Origin: Nitrospira sp. CR1.3
Lineage (GTDB): Bacteria; Nitrospirota; Nitrospiria; Nitrospirales; Nitrospiraceae
Reading direction: 5' to 3'
Length of the DNA stretch: 64,000 nucleotides
Assembly (NCBI GenBank): GCA_014055525.1
Contig: WIAH01000018.1
Coordinates: 1 to 64,000, forward strand
The translations under genes and the position numbers were made by a program. The notes under the pieces are model-generated. The model saw nothing but the letters and a program-made list of their open reading frames with translations, was not told the origin of the DNA and made no database searches. Shown here one piece after another: positions 33,305 to 42,185 of this stretch; position 1 is the first letter of the stretch, and the number at the start of each line of letters is the position of its first letter.

Positions 33305-33739
33305 GTGGTCTGGTGGTATTGGATGGTCTTGGGTCTGGCTCTGCTCGGCGCGGAAATGACGACGCCGGGCGGGTTCTATATTATCTTTTTTGGTCTTGCC
33401 GCGATCATTGTCGGGACCTTGGCCGGACTGGATGTCGTGCAGACCGACTGGGTCCAGTGGCTGTTGTTCTCGATCATTGCCGTGGCTTCCCTTCTGCTGT
33501 TCCGGGGTCCGCTCCTGGCGAGACTGAGCGAAGGACGCACAGGACAGTCGGACGTCGACTCGATGGTGGGGGAAACCGCGATCCCGCTGGAGTCTCTATC
33601 GGTTGGCGATACGGGCAAGGCGGAACTTCGCGGGACGACCTGGACCGCGAAAAATGTCGGCTCCGGCCGCCTGGAAAAGGGGCAGCGGGGGAAAGTCACC
33701 AGGGTGGAGGGTTTGACCCTCTGGATCACGAGCGAATAG
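33305..33739 (+). CDS. NfeD family membrane protein
   Basis: 144-residue short NfeD: two or three TM helices (IIFFGLAAIIVGTLAGL and WLLFSIIAVASLLLF) followed by a cytosol-facing OB-fold domain (MVGETAIPLESLSVGDTGKAELRGTTWTA ... VTRVEGLTLWIT). GTG start with GAGAGG upstream. It is always paired with SPFH proteins in this arrangement; the slipin gene follows 42 bp downstream. Likely scaffolds membrane microdomains with the slipin. Confidence 0.9.
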   Translation: MVWWYWMVLGLALLGAEMTTPGGFYIIFFGLAAIIVGTLAGLDVVQTDWVQWLLFSIIAVASLLLFRGPLLARLSEGRTGQSDVDSMVGETAIPLESLSVGDTGKAELRGTTWTAKNVGSGRLEKGQRGKVTRVEGLTLWITSE

Positions 33740-33781
33740 TCGCTTCATCCGGCAAGAACATCCATGATGGAGGAGGTCGGC

Positions 33782-34720
33782 ATGGCATCCGGAACCTTAG
33801 TCGTGCTCATTCTGGCGCTGCTCGTGTTGTATGTGATCGCCAAGACGGCGGTCGTCGTGCCTCAACAAAGCGCCTACGTGGTGGAGCGCCTGGGGAAATA
33901 CTCGGGCACTTTGAATGCCGGGTTCCACATTTTGCTCCCTTTCATCGACACCATCCGGTATCGACATTCGCTCAAAGAGACGGCGATCGACATTCCCGAA
34001 CAAGTCTGTATTACACGCGACAACGTGCAGGTCTCCGTAGATGGCATTCTCTATCTCAAGGTCCTGAATCCTGAACGGGCTTCGTACGGGATCAGCGATT
34101 ATAACTTTGCGCTCATCCAACTGGCGCAGACGACGCTCCGAAGCGAGATCGGCAAGATCGAACTGGACCGGACATTCGAAGAACGCACCAACATCAACAT
34201 TCAGGTGGTTAACGAGCTGGACAAGGCCTCCGAGCCCTGGGGGGTGAAAGTCCTGCGCTATGAGATCAAGAACATCACGCCGCCTAAGGATGTGCTCAAT
34301 GCGATGGAAAAACAGATGCGAGCCGAGCGGGAGAAGCGCGCGGTCATTCTCACCTCCGAGGGCGAGCGCGATGCCGCCATCAACCAGGCCGAGGGCGAGA
34401 AACAGCAGGTGATCAAAGCCTCCGAAGCGAAAAAACAGCAGCAGATTAATGAAGCGGAAGGAGCAGCGGCTGCGATTCTGGCCATTGCTCAAGCGACGGC
34501 TGAGGGACTGAGGAAAGTCGCTGAAACCATTCGCATCCCGGGAGGCCAGGAAGCGGTCCAGCTGCGCGTCGCCGAACAGTACATCACCAAGTTCGGTGAG
34601 CTGGCGAAAGCAAGCAATACGCTCGTGCTGCCCGCCAGCGTCTCGGACGTCGGCTCCATGATCGCCCTCGCCATGAACGCCGTTCGGCAGACTTCGCTTT
34701 CCCCTCCGACGAAGTCGTGA
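33782..34720 (+). CDS. SPFH/Band 7 slipin (QmcA-like paraslipin)
   Basis: 312 residues. N-terminal membrane anchor (VVLILALLVLYVIAKTAVVV), then the SPFH/PHB domain (QQSAYVVERLGKYSGTLNAGFHILLPFIDTIRYRHSLKE), and a long coiled coil with REKRAVILTSEGERDAAINQAEGEKQQVIKASEAKKQQQINEAEG. The start is moved from 33764 to the ATG at 33782 because GGAGG lies 5 nt before it and inside the longer version. Together with NfeD it should form membrane-quality-control oligomers. Confidence 0.93.
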   Translation: MASGTLVVLILALLVLYVIAKTAVVVPQQSAYVVERLGKYSGTLNAGFHILLPFIDTIRYRHSLKETAIDIPEQVCITRDNVQVSVDGILYLKVLNPERASYGISDYNFALIQLAQTTLRSEIGKIELDRTFEERTNINIQVVNELDKASEPWGVKVLRYEIKNITPPKDVLNAMEKQMRAEREKRAVILTSEGERDAAINQAEGEKQQVIKASEAKKQQQINEAEGAAAAILAIAQATAEGLRKVAETIRIPGGQEAVQLRVAEQYITKFGELAKASNTLVLPASVSDVGSMIALAMNAVRQTSLSPPTKS

Positions 34721-34736
34721 CGTTCGACGCATGGGT

Positions 34737-34765
34737 TTGACAGGACAGCGCCTGTCACCTAGAAT
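34737..34765 (+). promoter_or_regulatory. near-consensus promoter with palindrome, gmhA
   Basis: TTGACA (34737-34742), 17-bp spacer, TAGAAT (34760-34765), then 8 nt to the gmhA ATG, so a leaderless mRNA is predicted. A 7-bp inverted repeat TGACAGG...CCTGTCA (34738-34757, 6-bp spacer) overlaps the -35 and spacer, which is where a repressor site would lie. Confidence 0.6.
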
Positions 34766-34773
34766 CGCGCGCG

Positions 34774-35352
34774 ATGAAGGATTTCGTTCTTAACGCATTC
34801 GCGGAAAGCACGGCTGTCAAGCAGCAGTTCGCGCGCGAGCAGGCGGAACGGATCGTCCAGGTCGCCAAACTGATGGCGGACGCCTTTCGCGAAGGGCACA
34901 AGGTCTTGCTCTTCGGCAACGGAGGCAGCGCGACCGATGCCGCCCACCTCGCGGCCGAGTTCGTCGGACGGTATAAACGTGACCGCGCGCCCTTGCCCGC
35001 CATCGCCCTTGCAACCGATATCGCCGCCATTACCTGCATTGCCAACGATTACGGTTACGATGAACTTTTCGCCCGCCAGGTCCGCGCGCACGGCCAGAAA
35101 GGCGACATCGCGATCGCCATCAGCACCAGCGGCAATTCACCGAACGTCCTAAAGGGTGCGGAAGCCGCGAAGGGCTGTGGTCTCACCACGATTGCCTGGA
35201 CCGGAGGTACCGGCGGCAAACTGGCCGGCCTCGTAGAATTTCCCTTCGTCGTCCCCTCGACGGTGACCGCTCGCATTCAAGAGTGCCATATCACGATGGG
35301 TCATGTGCTCTGTGAATTGATCGAGGATCACCTCCTTGGCAAAGCCTCCTGA
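34774..35352 (+). CDS. gmhA: phosphoheptose isomerase (SIS domain)
   Basis: 192 residues; converts sedoheptulose 7-phosphate to D-glycero-D-manno-heptose 7-phosphate, the first step to ADP-heptose for LPS core. SIS-fold signature: VLLFGNGGSATDAAHLAAEFVGRYK, ISTSGNSPNVLKGAEAAK, and a C-terminal ECHITMGHVLCELIE helix with the catalytic His/Glu pattern. No Shine-Dalgarno; promoter spacing predicts leaderless translation. The adenylyltransferase for the same pathway is at 38191. Confidence 0.93.
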   Translation: MKDFVLNAFAESTAVKQQFAREQAERIVQVAKLMADAFREGHKVLLFGNGGSATDAAHLAAEFVGRYKRDRAPLPAIALATDIAAITCIANDYGYDELFARQVRAHGQKGDIAIAISTSGNSPNVLKGAEAAKGCGLTTIAWTGGTGGKLAGLVEFPFVVPSTVTARIQECHITMGHVLCELIEDHLLGKAS

Positions 35353-36328
35353 CCGGAAACGACCGCCCCTGACGACCCGCATCCTGACTCCGCCGATCGA
35401 CGTGTCGGACCTGAGGACCTATCCGCTCAAGAAACGGCACAGCAAGGTGCGCATTTCCGACTTCGCCAAACCCTGGCGGCGGGGAGACAGTTTCAACCGC
35501 TTCTACCATTCACTCCCGGATATCCTCGGAGCCAGGACGCTTCGCGCCGTGGCCGCTTCGATCGCCGCCGCTCACCGCAAGGGCAAGCCGGTGATCGTCG
35601 GCATCGGCGCGCACGTCGTGAAAGTCGGCCTGAACCCGATCCTCGTCGATCTCATGAAGCAGGGCGTCGTCTCGGCCGTGGCGATGAACGGAGCCGGCAT
35701 CATCCACGACTTTGAGCTGGCCCTCATGGGCCATACGTCGGAGGAAGTCGACGCCGAAATCGACGACGGTCGATTCGGGATGGCGGAGGAAACCGGCCGC
35801 ATGATTAATCACGCCATTGTCGGAGGCGCAAAAGAAGGCCAGGGGCTCGGTGAAGCCGTGGGGCATTACATCAACCGTTACCAGGGGCAGTTTCGGAACC
35901 GCGACACCAGTATCCTGGCGACCGGCGCCAGGCTCGGCATTCCGGTCACGGTCCACGTGGCGCTCGGAACCGACATCACTCACATGCATCCGTCCGCCGA
36001 CGGCGCGGCGATCGGCGCCACATCGTTGCTCGATTTCCGGCGGCTGGCGGCCGTCGTCGCCGGGATGGAAAGCGGCGTGTATCTCAATCTGGGGTCAGCC
36101 GTAATCCTGCCGGAAGTCTTTCTCAAGACCGTGTCGCTCGGGCGGAATCTCGGTCACGCCCTTTCCAATATCACGACCGTGAACATGGACTTCCTGTCCC
36201 ACTATCGCCCCTTGACGAACGTGGTGCGCAGGCCGACGCAAAAGGGCGGGAAGGGCTTCTCGCTCATCGGCCATCACGAGATCATGGTCCCCTTGCTGGC
36301 CGCGGCAATTTACGAAGAACTGGGATAA
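35336..36328 (+). CDS. deoxyhypusine synthase-like protein
   Basis: 330 residues of the deoxyhypusine synthase (DS) NAD-binding fold: ILGARTLRAVAASIAAAHRKGKPVIVGIGAHVVKVGLNPILVDLM, VAMNGAGIIHDFELALMG, ALGTDITHMHPSADG and NMDFLSHYRP. Bacteria lack eIF5A, so the substrate is probably another amine, by analogy with homospermidine synthase-type members; this is inference. It starts at a TTG that overlaps the gmhA end by 17 bases, with no obvious better start. Member of the gmhA operon. Confidence 0.83.
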   Translation: MAKPPDRKRPPLTTRILTPPIDVSDLRTYPLKKRHSKVRISDFAKPWRRGDSFNRFYHSLPDILGARTLRAVAASIAAAHRKGKPVIVGIGAHVVKVGLNPILVDLMKQGVVSAVAMNGAGIIHDFELALMGHTSEEVDAEIDDGRFGMAEETGRMINHAIVGGAKEGQGLGEAVGHYINRYQGQFRNRDTSILATGARLGIPVTVHVALGTDITHMHPSADGAAIGATSLLDFRRLAAVVAGMESGVYLNLGSAVILPEVFLKTVSLGRNLGHALSNITTVNMDFLSHYRPLTNVVRRPTQKGGKGFSLIGHHEIMVPLLAAAIYEELG

Positions 36329-36335
36329 TCCGAAC

Positions 36336-36974
36336 ATGGCCTCACACCAGACTCCTCCCTTGACCACTGATGAACTCGCCGCCATCTGGTTCGACCTGAA
36401 CGTGCGGTATTTCGACGGCGCGTTGCCTCCCATCGATCTCGTATGGAGCCGGCGGCTCACATCCTCGGTCGGGATGTTCGTCAGCCGGGGAGGACCTCGA
36501 TCGTCATGGAGAGAATCCTCCCCCCACCGCCCTCCGAGGCGGGAAATCCGCCTTTCGCTTCCGCTGCTCACTCCCCTGCTGACCCAGTCGCCGCACGGCT
36601 TCCACGAACTCGTCAGCACCCTGGCTCATGAGATGATCCATCAATGGCAATACGACATTCTCAAGCGGCGACCCAGTCACGGACCGGATTTTCTCCGCAA
36701 GATGACGGAGGTCAATCGCGACGGCTCTCTGGCCATCACGATCTATCATTCGTTGCAGAATGAAGTGCTCGCTCTCGCGCGATTCGCGTGGCGGTGCCGG
36801 CAGTGCGGCCGCATCTACCGACGCCAGCGACGGACCATTCAACCGCGCCGACACCATTGCGGAAGCTGTCGGGGAGCCTTACAGGAATTGGGAGCGGTCG
36901 GCCGCATTGCGCGTCATCCTGTCTCCCCCGCGCGCCGCTCCCCGCAGCCGGTTCAACTCTCGTTTACATTCTAG
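36336..36974 (+). CDS. SprT-like zinc metalloprotease domain protein
   Basis: 212 residues. A SprT/WLM-type minigluzincin core: LAAIWFDLNVRYFDGALPPIDLVWSRRL, then the HExxH zinc motif in THAHEM-type position as LAHEMIHQWQY, a third His in SHGPDFLRKM, and a C-terminal zinc ribbon (CRQCGRIYRR ... HHCGSCRG). Related SprT/Spartan proteins cleave DNA-protein crosslinks, and the next gene is a translesion polymerase, which fits a DNA-damage role. It follows the previous gene by 7 bp. Confidence 0.85.
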   Translation: MASHQTPPLTTDELAAIWFDLNVRYFDGALPPIDLVWSRRLTSSVGMFVSRGGPRSSWRESSPHRPPRREIRLSLPLLTPLLTQSPHGFHELVSTLAHEMIHQWQYDILKRRPSHGPDFLRKMTEVNRDGSLAITIYHSLQNEVLALARFAWRCRQCGRIYRRQRRTIQPRRHHCGSCRGALQELGAVGRIARHPVSPARRSPQPVQLSFTF

Positions 36975-36998
36975 GCGGTCGTGCTGTCGGAGTGTTCG

Positions 36999-38156
36999 AT
37001 GCGTTGGCCGCGCCAGATTCTCTTTGGCGACGTGGACGCGATGTTCGCATCCGCCGCCATCGTCAAGGACCCGAGCCTTGCCGGAAAACCGGTGGCAGTC
37101 GGCGGGCCGCCGCCGCGAGGCATCATTGCGGCGGCGAGTTACGCGGTGCGGGCGTTCGGCGTCCGTTCCGCCATGCCCACCGTCGAGGCCTTCCGGCTCT
37201 GTCCCGGGATTGTTCTGATCCCTCCGGACCGTCCCCTCTACCGCCGGCTCCACGAGCAGATGCAAGCCGTGACCGGTCGTCTTTTCCCGGTGACCGAATG
37301 GACCAGCATCGACGAGTTTTACGCCGAGACGACGGATTTGCAAACCCTGTATCCCGATCCGGCTGCGACGGGACGCCTGGTCAAAGAAGCCATCTTCGCC
37401 GCAACCGGATTGCGCTGCACGATCGGAGCGGCCACCGGAAAGATCGTCGCCAAGATCGCGGCCGATACGAATAAGCCGGACGGCCTCGTCGTCGTTTCAC
37501 CTGGTATGGAAGCGGCCTTTCTTGCCGGTCAACCGGTCAGGGCTCTCCCCGGCATCGGTCCCAAGACCGGCGCTCGATTGCAATCGCTCGGACTCAGGAC
37601 AATCGGCGACCTCTTGGATGAACGATGGGACCAGCCCCTTCGTCATCTCTTCGGTCCCCGGCTTCACTGGATACGCGAAGCCGCGCGGGGCCTCGATCAC
37701 GAACCGGTCGTGGCGGACCGGGAGTCCAAGAGCATGAGCCATGAAACGACCTTCGAGCACGACACCCGTGATCGCGTCTACCTCGAGCAGGTCCTCCACG
37801 GATTCCTCAGAACCCTCGCGGCAGAGCTCCGGCAAGATGGTCTGGCCGCTGCTGCGATCGCCGTCAAGCTCAAGGACTCACATTTTACAATCACGAGCAG
37901 GCAGCGTCGCTTCCCCCGCCCGCTCAACTACGATCCGGACATGTGGCCCACGATCCGGCAGGCGTTGCAGGAACTCATGAAACCCGCGACGTTCTACCGC
38001 CTGGCCGGCCTCGCCCTCACATCGTTGACTCCCGCGCCTTCCGGCCTGTTCGATCAGCGCCGGAGCAAGGCCATCGAGGCAATGGACGCCATCATTGCGC
38101 GACATGGCGCAACTGTTATGGGGTTGGGCGGGGTCAGCAAATCGGAAGAAGAGTAA
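36999..38156 (+). CDS. dinB: DNA polymerase IV (Y-family)
   Basis: 385 residues. The palm metal sites are ILFGDVDAMFAS (first Asp) and SIDEFYAE (Asp-Glu), with RGIIAAASYAVRAFGVRSAMP fingers, two HhH motifs around ALPGIGPKTGARLQSLGLRTIGDLL, and a little-finger domain after about residue 245. The steric-gate aromatic (Phe in DAMF) is kept. The ATG at 36999 follows GGAG; the GTG at 36981 is upstream in frame. It lacks an obvious beta-clamp motif at the C-terminus, which ends in acidic residues. Lies behind the SprT-like gene. Confidence 0.92.
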   Translation: MRWPRQILFGDVDAMFASAAIVKDPSLAGKPVAVGGPPPRGIIAAASYAVRAFGVRSAMPTVEAFRLCPGIVLIPPDRPLYRRLHEQMQAVTGRLFPVTEWTSIDEFYAETTDLQTLYPDPAATGRLVKEAIFAATGLRCTIGAATGKIVAKIAADTNKPDGLVVVSPGMEAAFLAGQPVRALPGIGPKTGARLQSLGLRTIGDLLDERWDQPLRHLFGPRLHWIREAARGLDHEPVVADRESKSMSHETTFEHDTRDRVYLEQVLHGFLRTLAAELRQDGLAAAAIAVKLKDSHFTITSRQRRFPRPLNYDPDMWPTIRQALQELMKPATFYRLAGLALTSLTPAPSGLFDQRRSKAIEAMDAIIARHGATVMGLGGVSKSEEE

Positions 38157-38190
38157 CCTCCACTCTTTCCATTCTCGGATGCAAGCCGGT

Positions 38191-38688
38191 ATGATGCTGA
38201 TGCCCATGTCCACAAAACTGCTCGCCAGTGAGGAGTTGGCTGCCGTCCTTCGACGCGCGCGATCCTCGCACCAGCGCATTGTCTTCACCAACGGCTGCTT
38301 TGACCTCATGCATGTCGGACACACTCGCTATCTTCAGGCTGCCAAAGCGCTCGGCGACCTGCTGGTAGTCGGCGTCAATAGCGACGAGTCCGTGCGCGCC
38401 TTGAACAAGGCGCCGGATCGTCCGATTGTTCCGGAAGCCCAGCGGGCCGAAGTGCTCGCCTCATTGGGATGCGTGGACTACGTCGTGATTTTCAACGAAC
38501 CGGATCCGTTGCGCCTGATCACGATGGTGCAACCGGATGTCCTGGTAAAGGGCGGTGATTGGACTCCGGATCGCATCATCGGCCGCGATGTGGTCGAGGG
38601 GCGCGGCGGGACCGTCAAGACCATTCCGCTCGTCCCAGGCATCTCCACCACATCTCTCATCCAGCGTATCCGCTCACAACCGATCTAA
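38191..38688 (+). CDS. D-glycero-beta-D-manno-heptose 1-phosphate adenylyltransferase
   Basis: 165 residues, nucleotidyltransferase fold equal to the C-terminal half of HldE (RfaE2). NGCFDLMHVGHTRYL carries the HxGH motif; VVGVNSDESVRALNK and LVKGGDWTPDRIIGRDVVEGRGG complete the site, and it ends in a STTSLIQRI block typical of the family. Several ATGs are close together (38191, 38194, 38200, 38206) with no clear ribosome-binding site, so the start is uncertain by up to five residues. Pairs functionally with gmhA at 34774; the sugar kinase is elsewhere. Confidence 0.92.
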   Translation: MMLMPMSTKLLASEELAAVLRRARSSHQRIVFTNGCFDLMHVGHTRYLQAAKALGDLLVVGVNSDESVRALNKAPDRPIVPEAQRAEVLASLGCVDYVVIFNEPDPLRLITMVQPDVLVKGGDWTPDRIIGRDVVEGRGGTVKTIPLVPGISTTSLIQRIRSQPI

Positions 38689-38691
38689 CCG

Positions 38692-41600
38692 GTGTCGAAC
38701 ATCGAGTCCGTCACATCAGCAGGTCGATGGCTAATGCCCCTCCTTACCGCCCTGGCCGGCGCCGGAGGCCGACCATGTCTGACAGGCCTGCATGGTTCCT
38801 CGACCGGCTTTGCCCTCACGGCGCTGCTGCATCCCGGAGCCGGCCCGCTGAGCGCCGGATCCTGCCTGATCGTGACGAAGTCCGACGAGGCTGCCGGGCG
38901 TCTCTTTGACGATCTTCTCTTCTTTCACCGACTGATGGGCCTGCCCACGACATCCCTCACGCTCTTTCCTCGATGGGAGACGTTGCCGTACGAATCGACG
39001 GCGCCGCACATCGATCTCATCGCGCGGCGGATGAACGCCCTCCACCAGATCCACAGTATGGCGGCGGTGCGGGTGGTCGTGTCGGTTGATGCCTTGATGC
39101 AGCGCCTGATGCCGGTGGAGACCTTCGTGCGGGCGCTGCTCCAGTTCAGGGTCGGCGGTTCCATCGAACGGGACGTCCTCACCGGCGGACTGTTGCGGCT
39201 TGGATATCGGCGGGTCTCGGTCGTGGAGATACCGGGCGAGTTCAGCGTCCGGGGCGGCATCATCGATATTTTCTCCACTGCCTATGCCGATCCGCTGCGT
39301 GTGGAGTTTCTCGGTGAAACAATCGACTCCCTCCGCCTCTTCGACCCTTCCACGCAGAAGTCGACCGGGAAGCTGGATCGCGCCGTCGTCCTTCCGGCGC
39401 GCGAGTATGTACAGCTTGATCCGTCGCCCGACGCGCTGGCTCCTATAGCGACCGATGCGGAGTGGCGCGCCCCGGATCTCTATCCCCGGATGCACACCCT
39501 CCTCGACTATTTTCTTGAACAGCCCCTGCTCGCGCTCGACCAGCCGGCCGCGTTGAAGCAATCCTCCGCCGACCTCTGGGACAGAATCGACGATGGGTAC
39601 CTGCGCCACAGCGAACGGGACGCCTCGTCTCCTTATCCATCGCCGGAGCGATTGTTTCTGACATGGCAGGAGTTGATGGACGACACGGCCGGATGGCCCC
39701 GGCTCGCGCTCGAGCCGCTGGCGGAACCAGACGCTTCGTGGCAACCGGTCGAGATGTTCCCCGCTCAACTGCCGGCCAGCGCAGGCCTGGGCGTGCGCGG
39801 GACCCCCTTTACGCACACTCTGGCAATCCTCGAGCAGCTCCGCGAAGCCGCCCGTGTCGTGCTCGTGGCGAGAAGCCGAGGCCAGGTCGATCGTCTCCTG
39901 GCCCTGTTGCGCGAGCATGACGTCCCGGCCATCGAATGGACTGCGGCAAGTTGGCGAGCCTCCGGCCATGCGAAGACGCCCTTCTATGTCCTGCAGGGGG
40001 AGTTATCCGCCGGATTCCTCTCGTCGGAACTGCGACTGGCGCTGCTCACGGAAGAAGAACTCTTCGCCAAAGGCGCCCGGCATAAACCGCAGGCCAAGAG
40101 CAAGGCCGCGACCTTTTTGTCTTCGCTCGAAGACCTCAATGTAGGCGACTACGTTGTTCACGTCCAGCACGGCATCGCCAAGTACCATGGACTCAAGCGC
40201 CTGTCGGTCATGGATTTCGACAGCGACTATTTGATCCTCGAGTTTTTCGGCGGAGACAAGCTCTATGTGCCTCTGGACCGGTTGAATCAAGTCCAGCGAT
40301 ACAGCGGCGCCGAGGGCCACGTCCCACGGCTGGATCGTCTGGGCGGCACCACATGGGCCAAGACGACGGCGCGCGTGAAGAAGGATATCGAGGAAATGGC
40401 GCAGGAGCTCATTGACCTCTATGCCAATCGCGAGCTCGCGAAGCGCCATTCGTACGGATTCGACAGTACGCTCTATCATGAGTTTGAGGCCGCCTTCGAA
40501 TATGAAGAAACTCCCGATCAGCTCAAGGCGATCGACGACATCACGCGGGACATGGAATCCAGCAAACCGATGGATAGGCTGGTCTGCGGCGACGTCGGGT
40601 ACGGGAAGACCGAGGTGGCGATGCGAGCGGCATTCAAAGCCGTGGAGGACAATCGCCAGGTCGCCGTCCTGGTTCCGACGACGCTCCTTGCTCATCAACA
40701 TTACGACAATTTTGCCGAGCGCTTCGCGCCCTTCCCGACGAAGGTTGCGCTGCTGTCGCGATTTCAGTCCCCGAAAGAAGCCAGGGCCATCCTGAAGGAC
40801 GTGGCGGCTGGAACGATCGACGTGGTGATCGGCACCCACCGCCTGCTGCAGAAGGACGTCATCTTCCGGAATCTTGGCCTCGTCATTGTCGATGAGGAAC
40901 AGTGGTTCGGCGTGAAGCACAAGGAACGGCTGAAGGCCCTGCGCACGCAGGTGGATGTCCTGACCCTGACGGCCACGCCGATCCCCCGTACCCTGCAGAT
41001 GGCCATGGCCAGTGTACGGGACCTGTCGATCATCGACACGCCCCCGGCCGGCCGGCTGTCCATCCGCACGCAGGTCGTTCGATCGAGCGAAAAACTGATC
41101 CGGGAATCCATCTTGCGCGAGCTGGGGCGGGGCGGGCAGGTCTATTTCGTGCACAACCGCGTCGAAACGATGGAGCGCACCGGAGCCTGGCTTCAGCAGA
41201 TCGTGCCGGAGGCCCGCATCGTCATGGCGCACGGCCAGATGGACGCGAAGCCGCTGGAAGCCGTGATGCTCAAGTTCTTCCATCGGGAGGCGGATGTGCT
41301 GATCGCCTCCGCCATCATCCAATCCGGCCTCGATGTGCCGAACGCCAACACGATCATCGTGAACCGAGCCGATACGTTCGGGCTTGCGCAGCTGTACCAG
41401 TTGCGCGGGCGCGTGGGTCGCGGCGGAGATCAAGCCTATGCCTATTTTTTGATCCCCGACGAAGGGACGCTCACGGGCGACGCGCAAAAACGACTGGTCG
41501 CCATTCAGCAGTTCACCGAGTTGGGGTCGGGATTTCGAATCGCGGCAGCCGATCTCGAAATCAGAGGCGCGGGGAATCTGCTGGGCAAGCAACAGTCCGG

Positions 41601-42153
41601 CCACATCGCCGCCATCGGCCTCGATCTCTACATGCAAATGGTCGAGCAGGCGGTCCAACGGTTGAAAGGCCAGGTCGTCGAAGAAGAGCCGGACCCCACG
41701 CTACGGTTGAACGTGTCGGCCTTCATTCCGGAGGAGTATGTCGTAGATCCTCATCAACGGCTGTCGTTCTACAAGCGGCTGTCCTCCTGCAATCAAGTCG
41801 GCGAACTGGCTCTGCTTCACGGCGAACTCCAGGACCGCTACGGGCTTCCTCCGGATCCGGTGGAACGGTTGTTCGAGGTCATGCAGATCCGCCTGCAAGC
41901 CAAAGCGCTGCGTCTGGCTTCGATCGAACTCAAAACCCAGTCTGTTGTCGTCACGTGGGATGCAAGGAGCCGGATCACCCAAACCGCCATTCAGCGTCTG
42001 ATGGATCAGCACACGTCACGCATCCGATTTCTCTCCCCGCTCTCGTTCGAACTGCGCCTCTCGGACCAGAACTGGACTTCCGCTTTTCGAGAACTCGCCG
42101 CAACCTTGCAAAGCCTGGGAGTCTGTGATACCAACACGACAGCGAAAGCTTGA
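38692..42153 (+). CDS. mfd: transcription-repair coupling factor
   Basis: 1153 residues; SF2 translocase that removes stalled RNA polymerase and recruits UvrA. An N-terminal UvrB-homology module is followed by the RNAP-interaction (CarD-like) domain at LEDLNVGDYVVHVQHGIAKYHG, the helicase with GDVGYGKTEVAMRAAFKA and the DEEQ box, QLRGRVGRGGDQAYAYF (motif VI), and the TRCF C-terminal domain. The DEEQ box is followed by Trp rather than the usual Arg. GTG at 38692 lies 3 bp after the previous stop; an in-frame ATG at 38734 is the alternative. Confidence 0.96.
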   Translation: MSNIESVTSAGRWLMPLLTALAGAGGRPCLTGLHGSSTGFALTALLHPGAGPLSAGSCLIVTKSDEAAGRLFDDLLFFHRLMGLPTTSLTLFPRWETLPYESTAPHIDLIARRMNALHQIHSMAAVRVVVSVDALMQRLMPVETFVRALLQFRVGGSIERDVLTGGLLRLGYRRVSVVEIPGEFSVRGGIIDIFSTAYADPLRVEFLGETIDSLRLFDPSTQKSTGKLDRAVVLPAREYVQLDPSPDALAPIATDAEWRAPDLYPRMHTLLDYFLEQPLLALDQPAALKQSSADLWDRIDDGYLRHSERDASSPYPSPERLFLTWQELMDDTAGWPRLALEPLAEPDASWQPVEMFPAQLPASAGLGVRGTPFTHTLAILEQLREAARVVLVARSRGQVDRLLALLREHDVPAIEWTAASWRASGHAKTPFYVLQGELSAGFLSSELRLALLTEEELFAKGARHKPQAKSKAATFLSSLEDLNVGDYVVHVQHGIAKYHGLKRLSVMDFDSDYLILEFFGGDKLYVPLDRLNQVQRYSGAEGHVPRLDRLGGTTWAKTTARVKKDIEEMAQELIDLYANRELAKRHSYGFDSTLYHEFEAAFEYEETPDQLKAIDDITRDMESSKPMDRLVCGDVGYGKTEVAMRAAFKAVEDNRQVAVLVPTTLLAHQHYDNFAERFAPFPTKVALLSRFQSPKEARAILKDVAAGTIDVVIGTHRLLQKDVIFRNLGLVIVDEEQWFGVKHKERLKALRTQVDVLTLTATPIPRTLQMAMASVRDLSIIDTPPAGRLSIRTQVVRSSEKLIRESILRELGRGGQVYFVHNRVETMERTGAWLQQIVPEARIVMAHGQMDAKPLEAVMLKFFHREADVLIASAIIQSGLDVPNANTIIVNRADTFGLAQLYQLRGRVGRGGDQAYAYFLIPDEGTLTGDAQKRLVAIQQFTELGSGFRIAAADLEIRGAGNLLGKQQSGHIAAIGLDLYMQMVEQAVQRLKGQVVEEEPDPTLRLNVSAFIPEEYVVDPHQRLSFYKRLSSCNQVGELALLHGELQDRYGLPPDPVERLFEVMQIRLQAKALRLASIELKTQSVVVTWDARSRITQTAIQRLMDQHTSRIRFLSPLSFELRLSDQNWTSAFRELAATLQSLGVCDTNTTAKA

Positions 42154-42185
42154 TATCCCACGACGCATCGAGGTTTTGCCGGCAC

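Noticed and set aside
40003-41658. 551-codon open frame on the minus strand
   Set aside because: Antisense shadow of mfd; His/Asp/Arg-rich and without domain character.
40902-42128. 408-codon plus-strand frame
   Set aside because: Out-of-frame shadow within mfd; Arg/Gly/Ala-rich nonsense composition.
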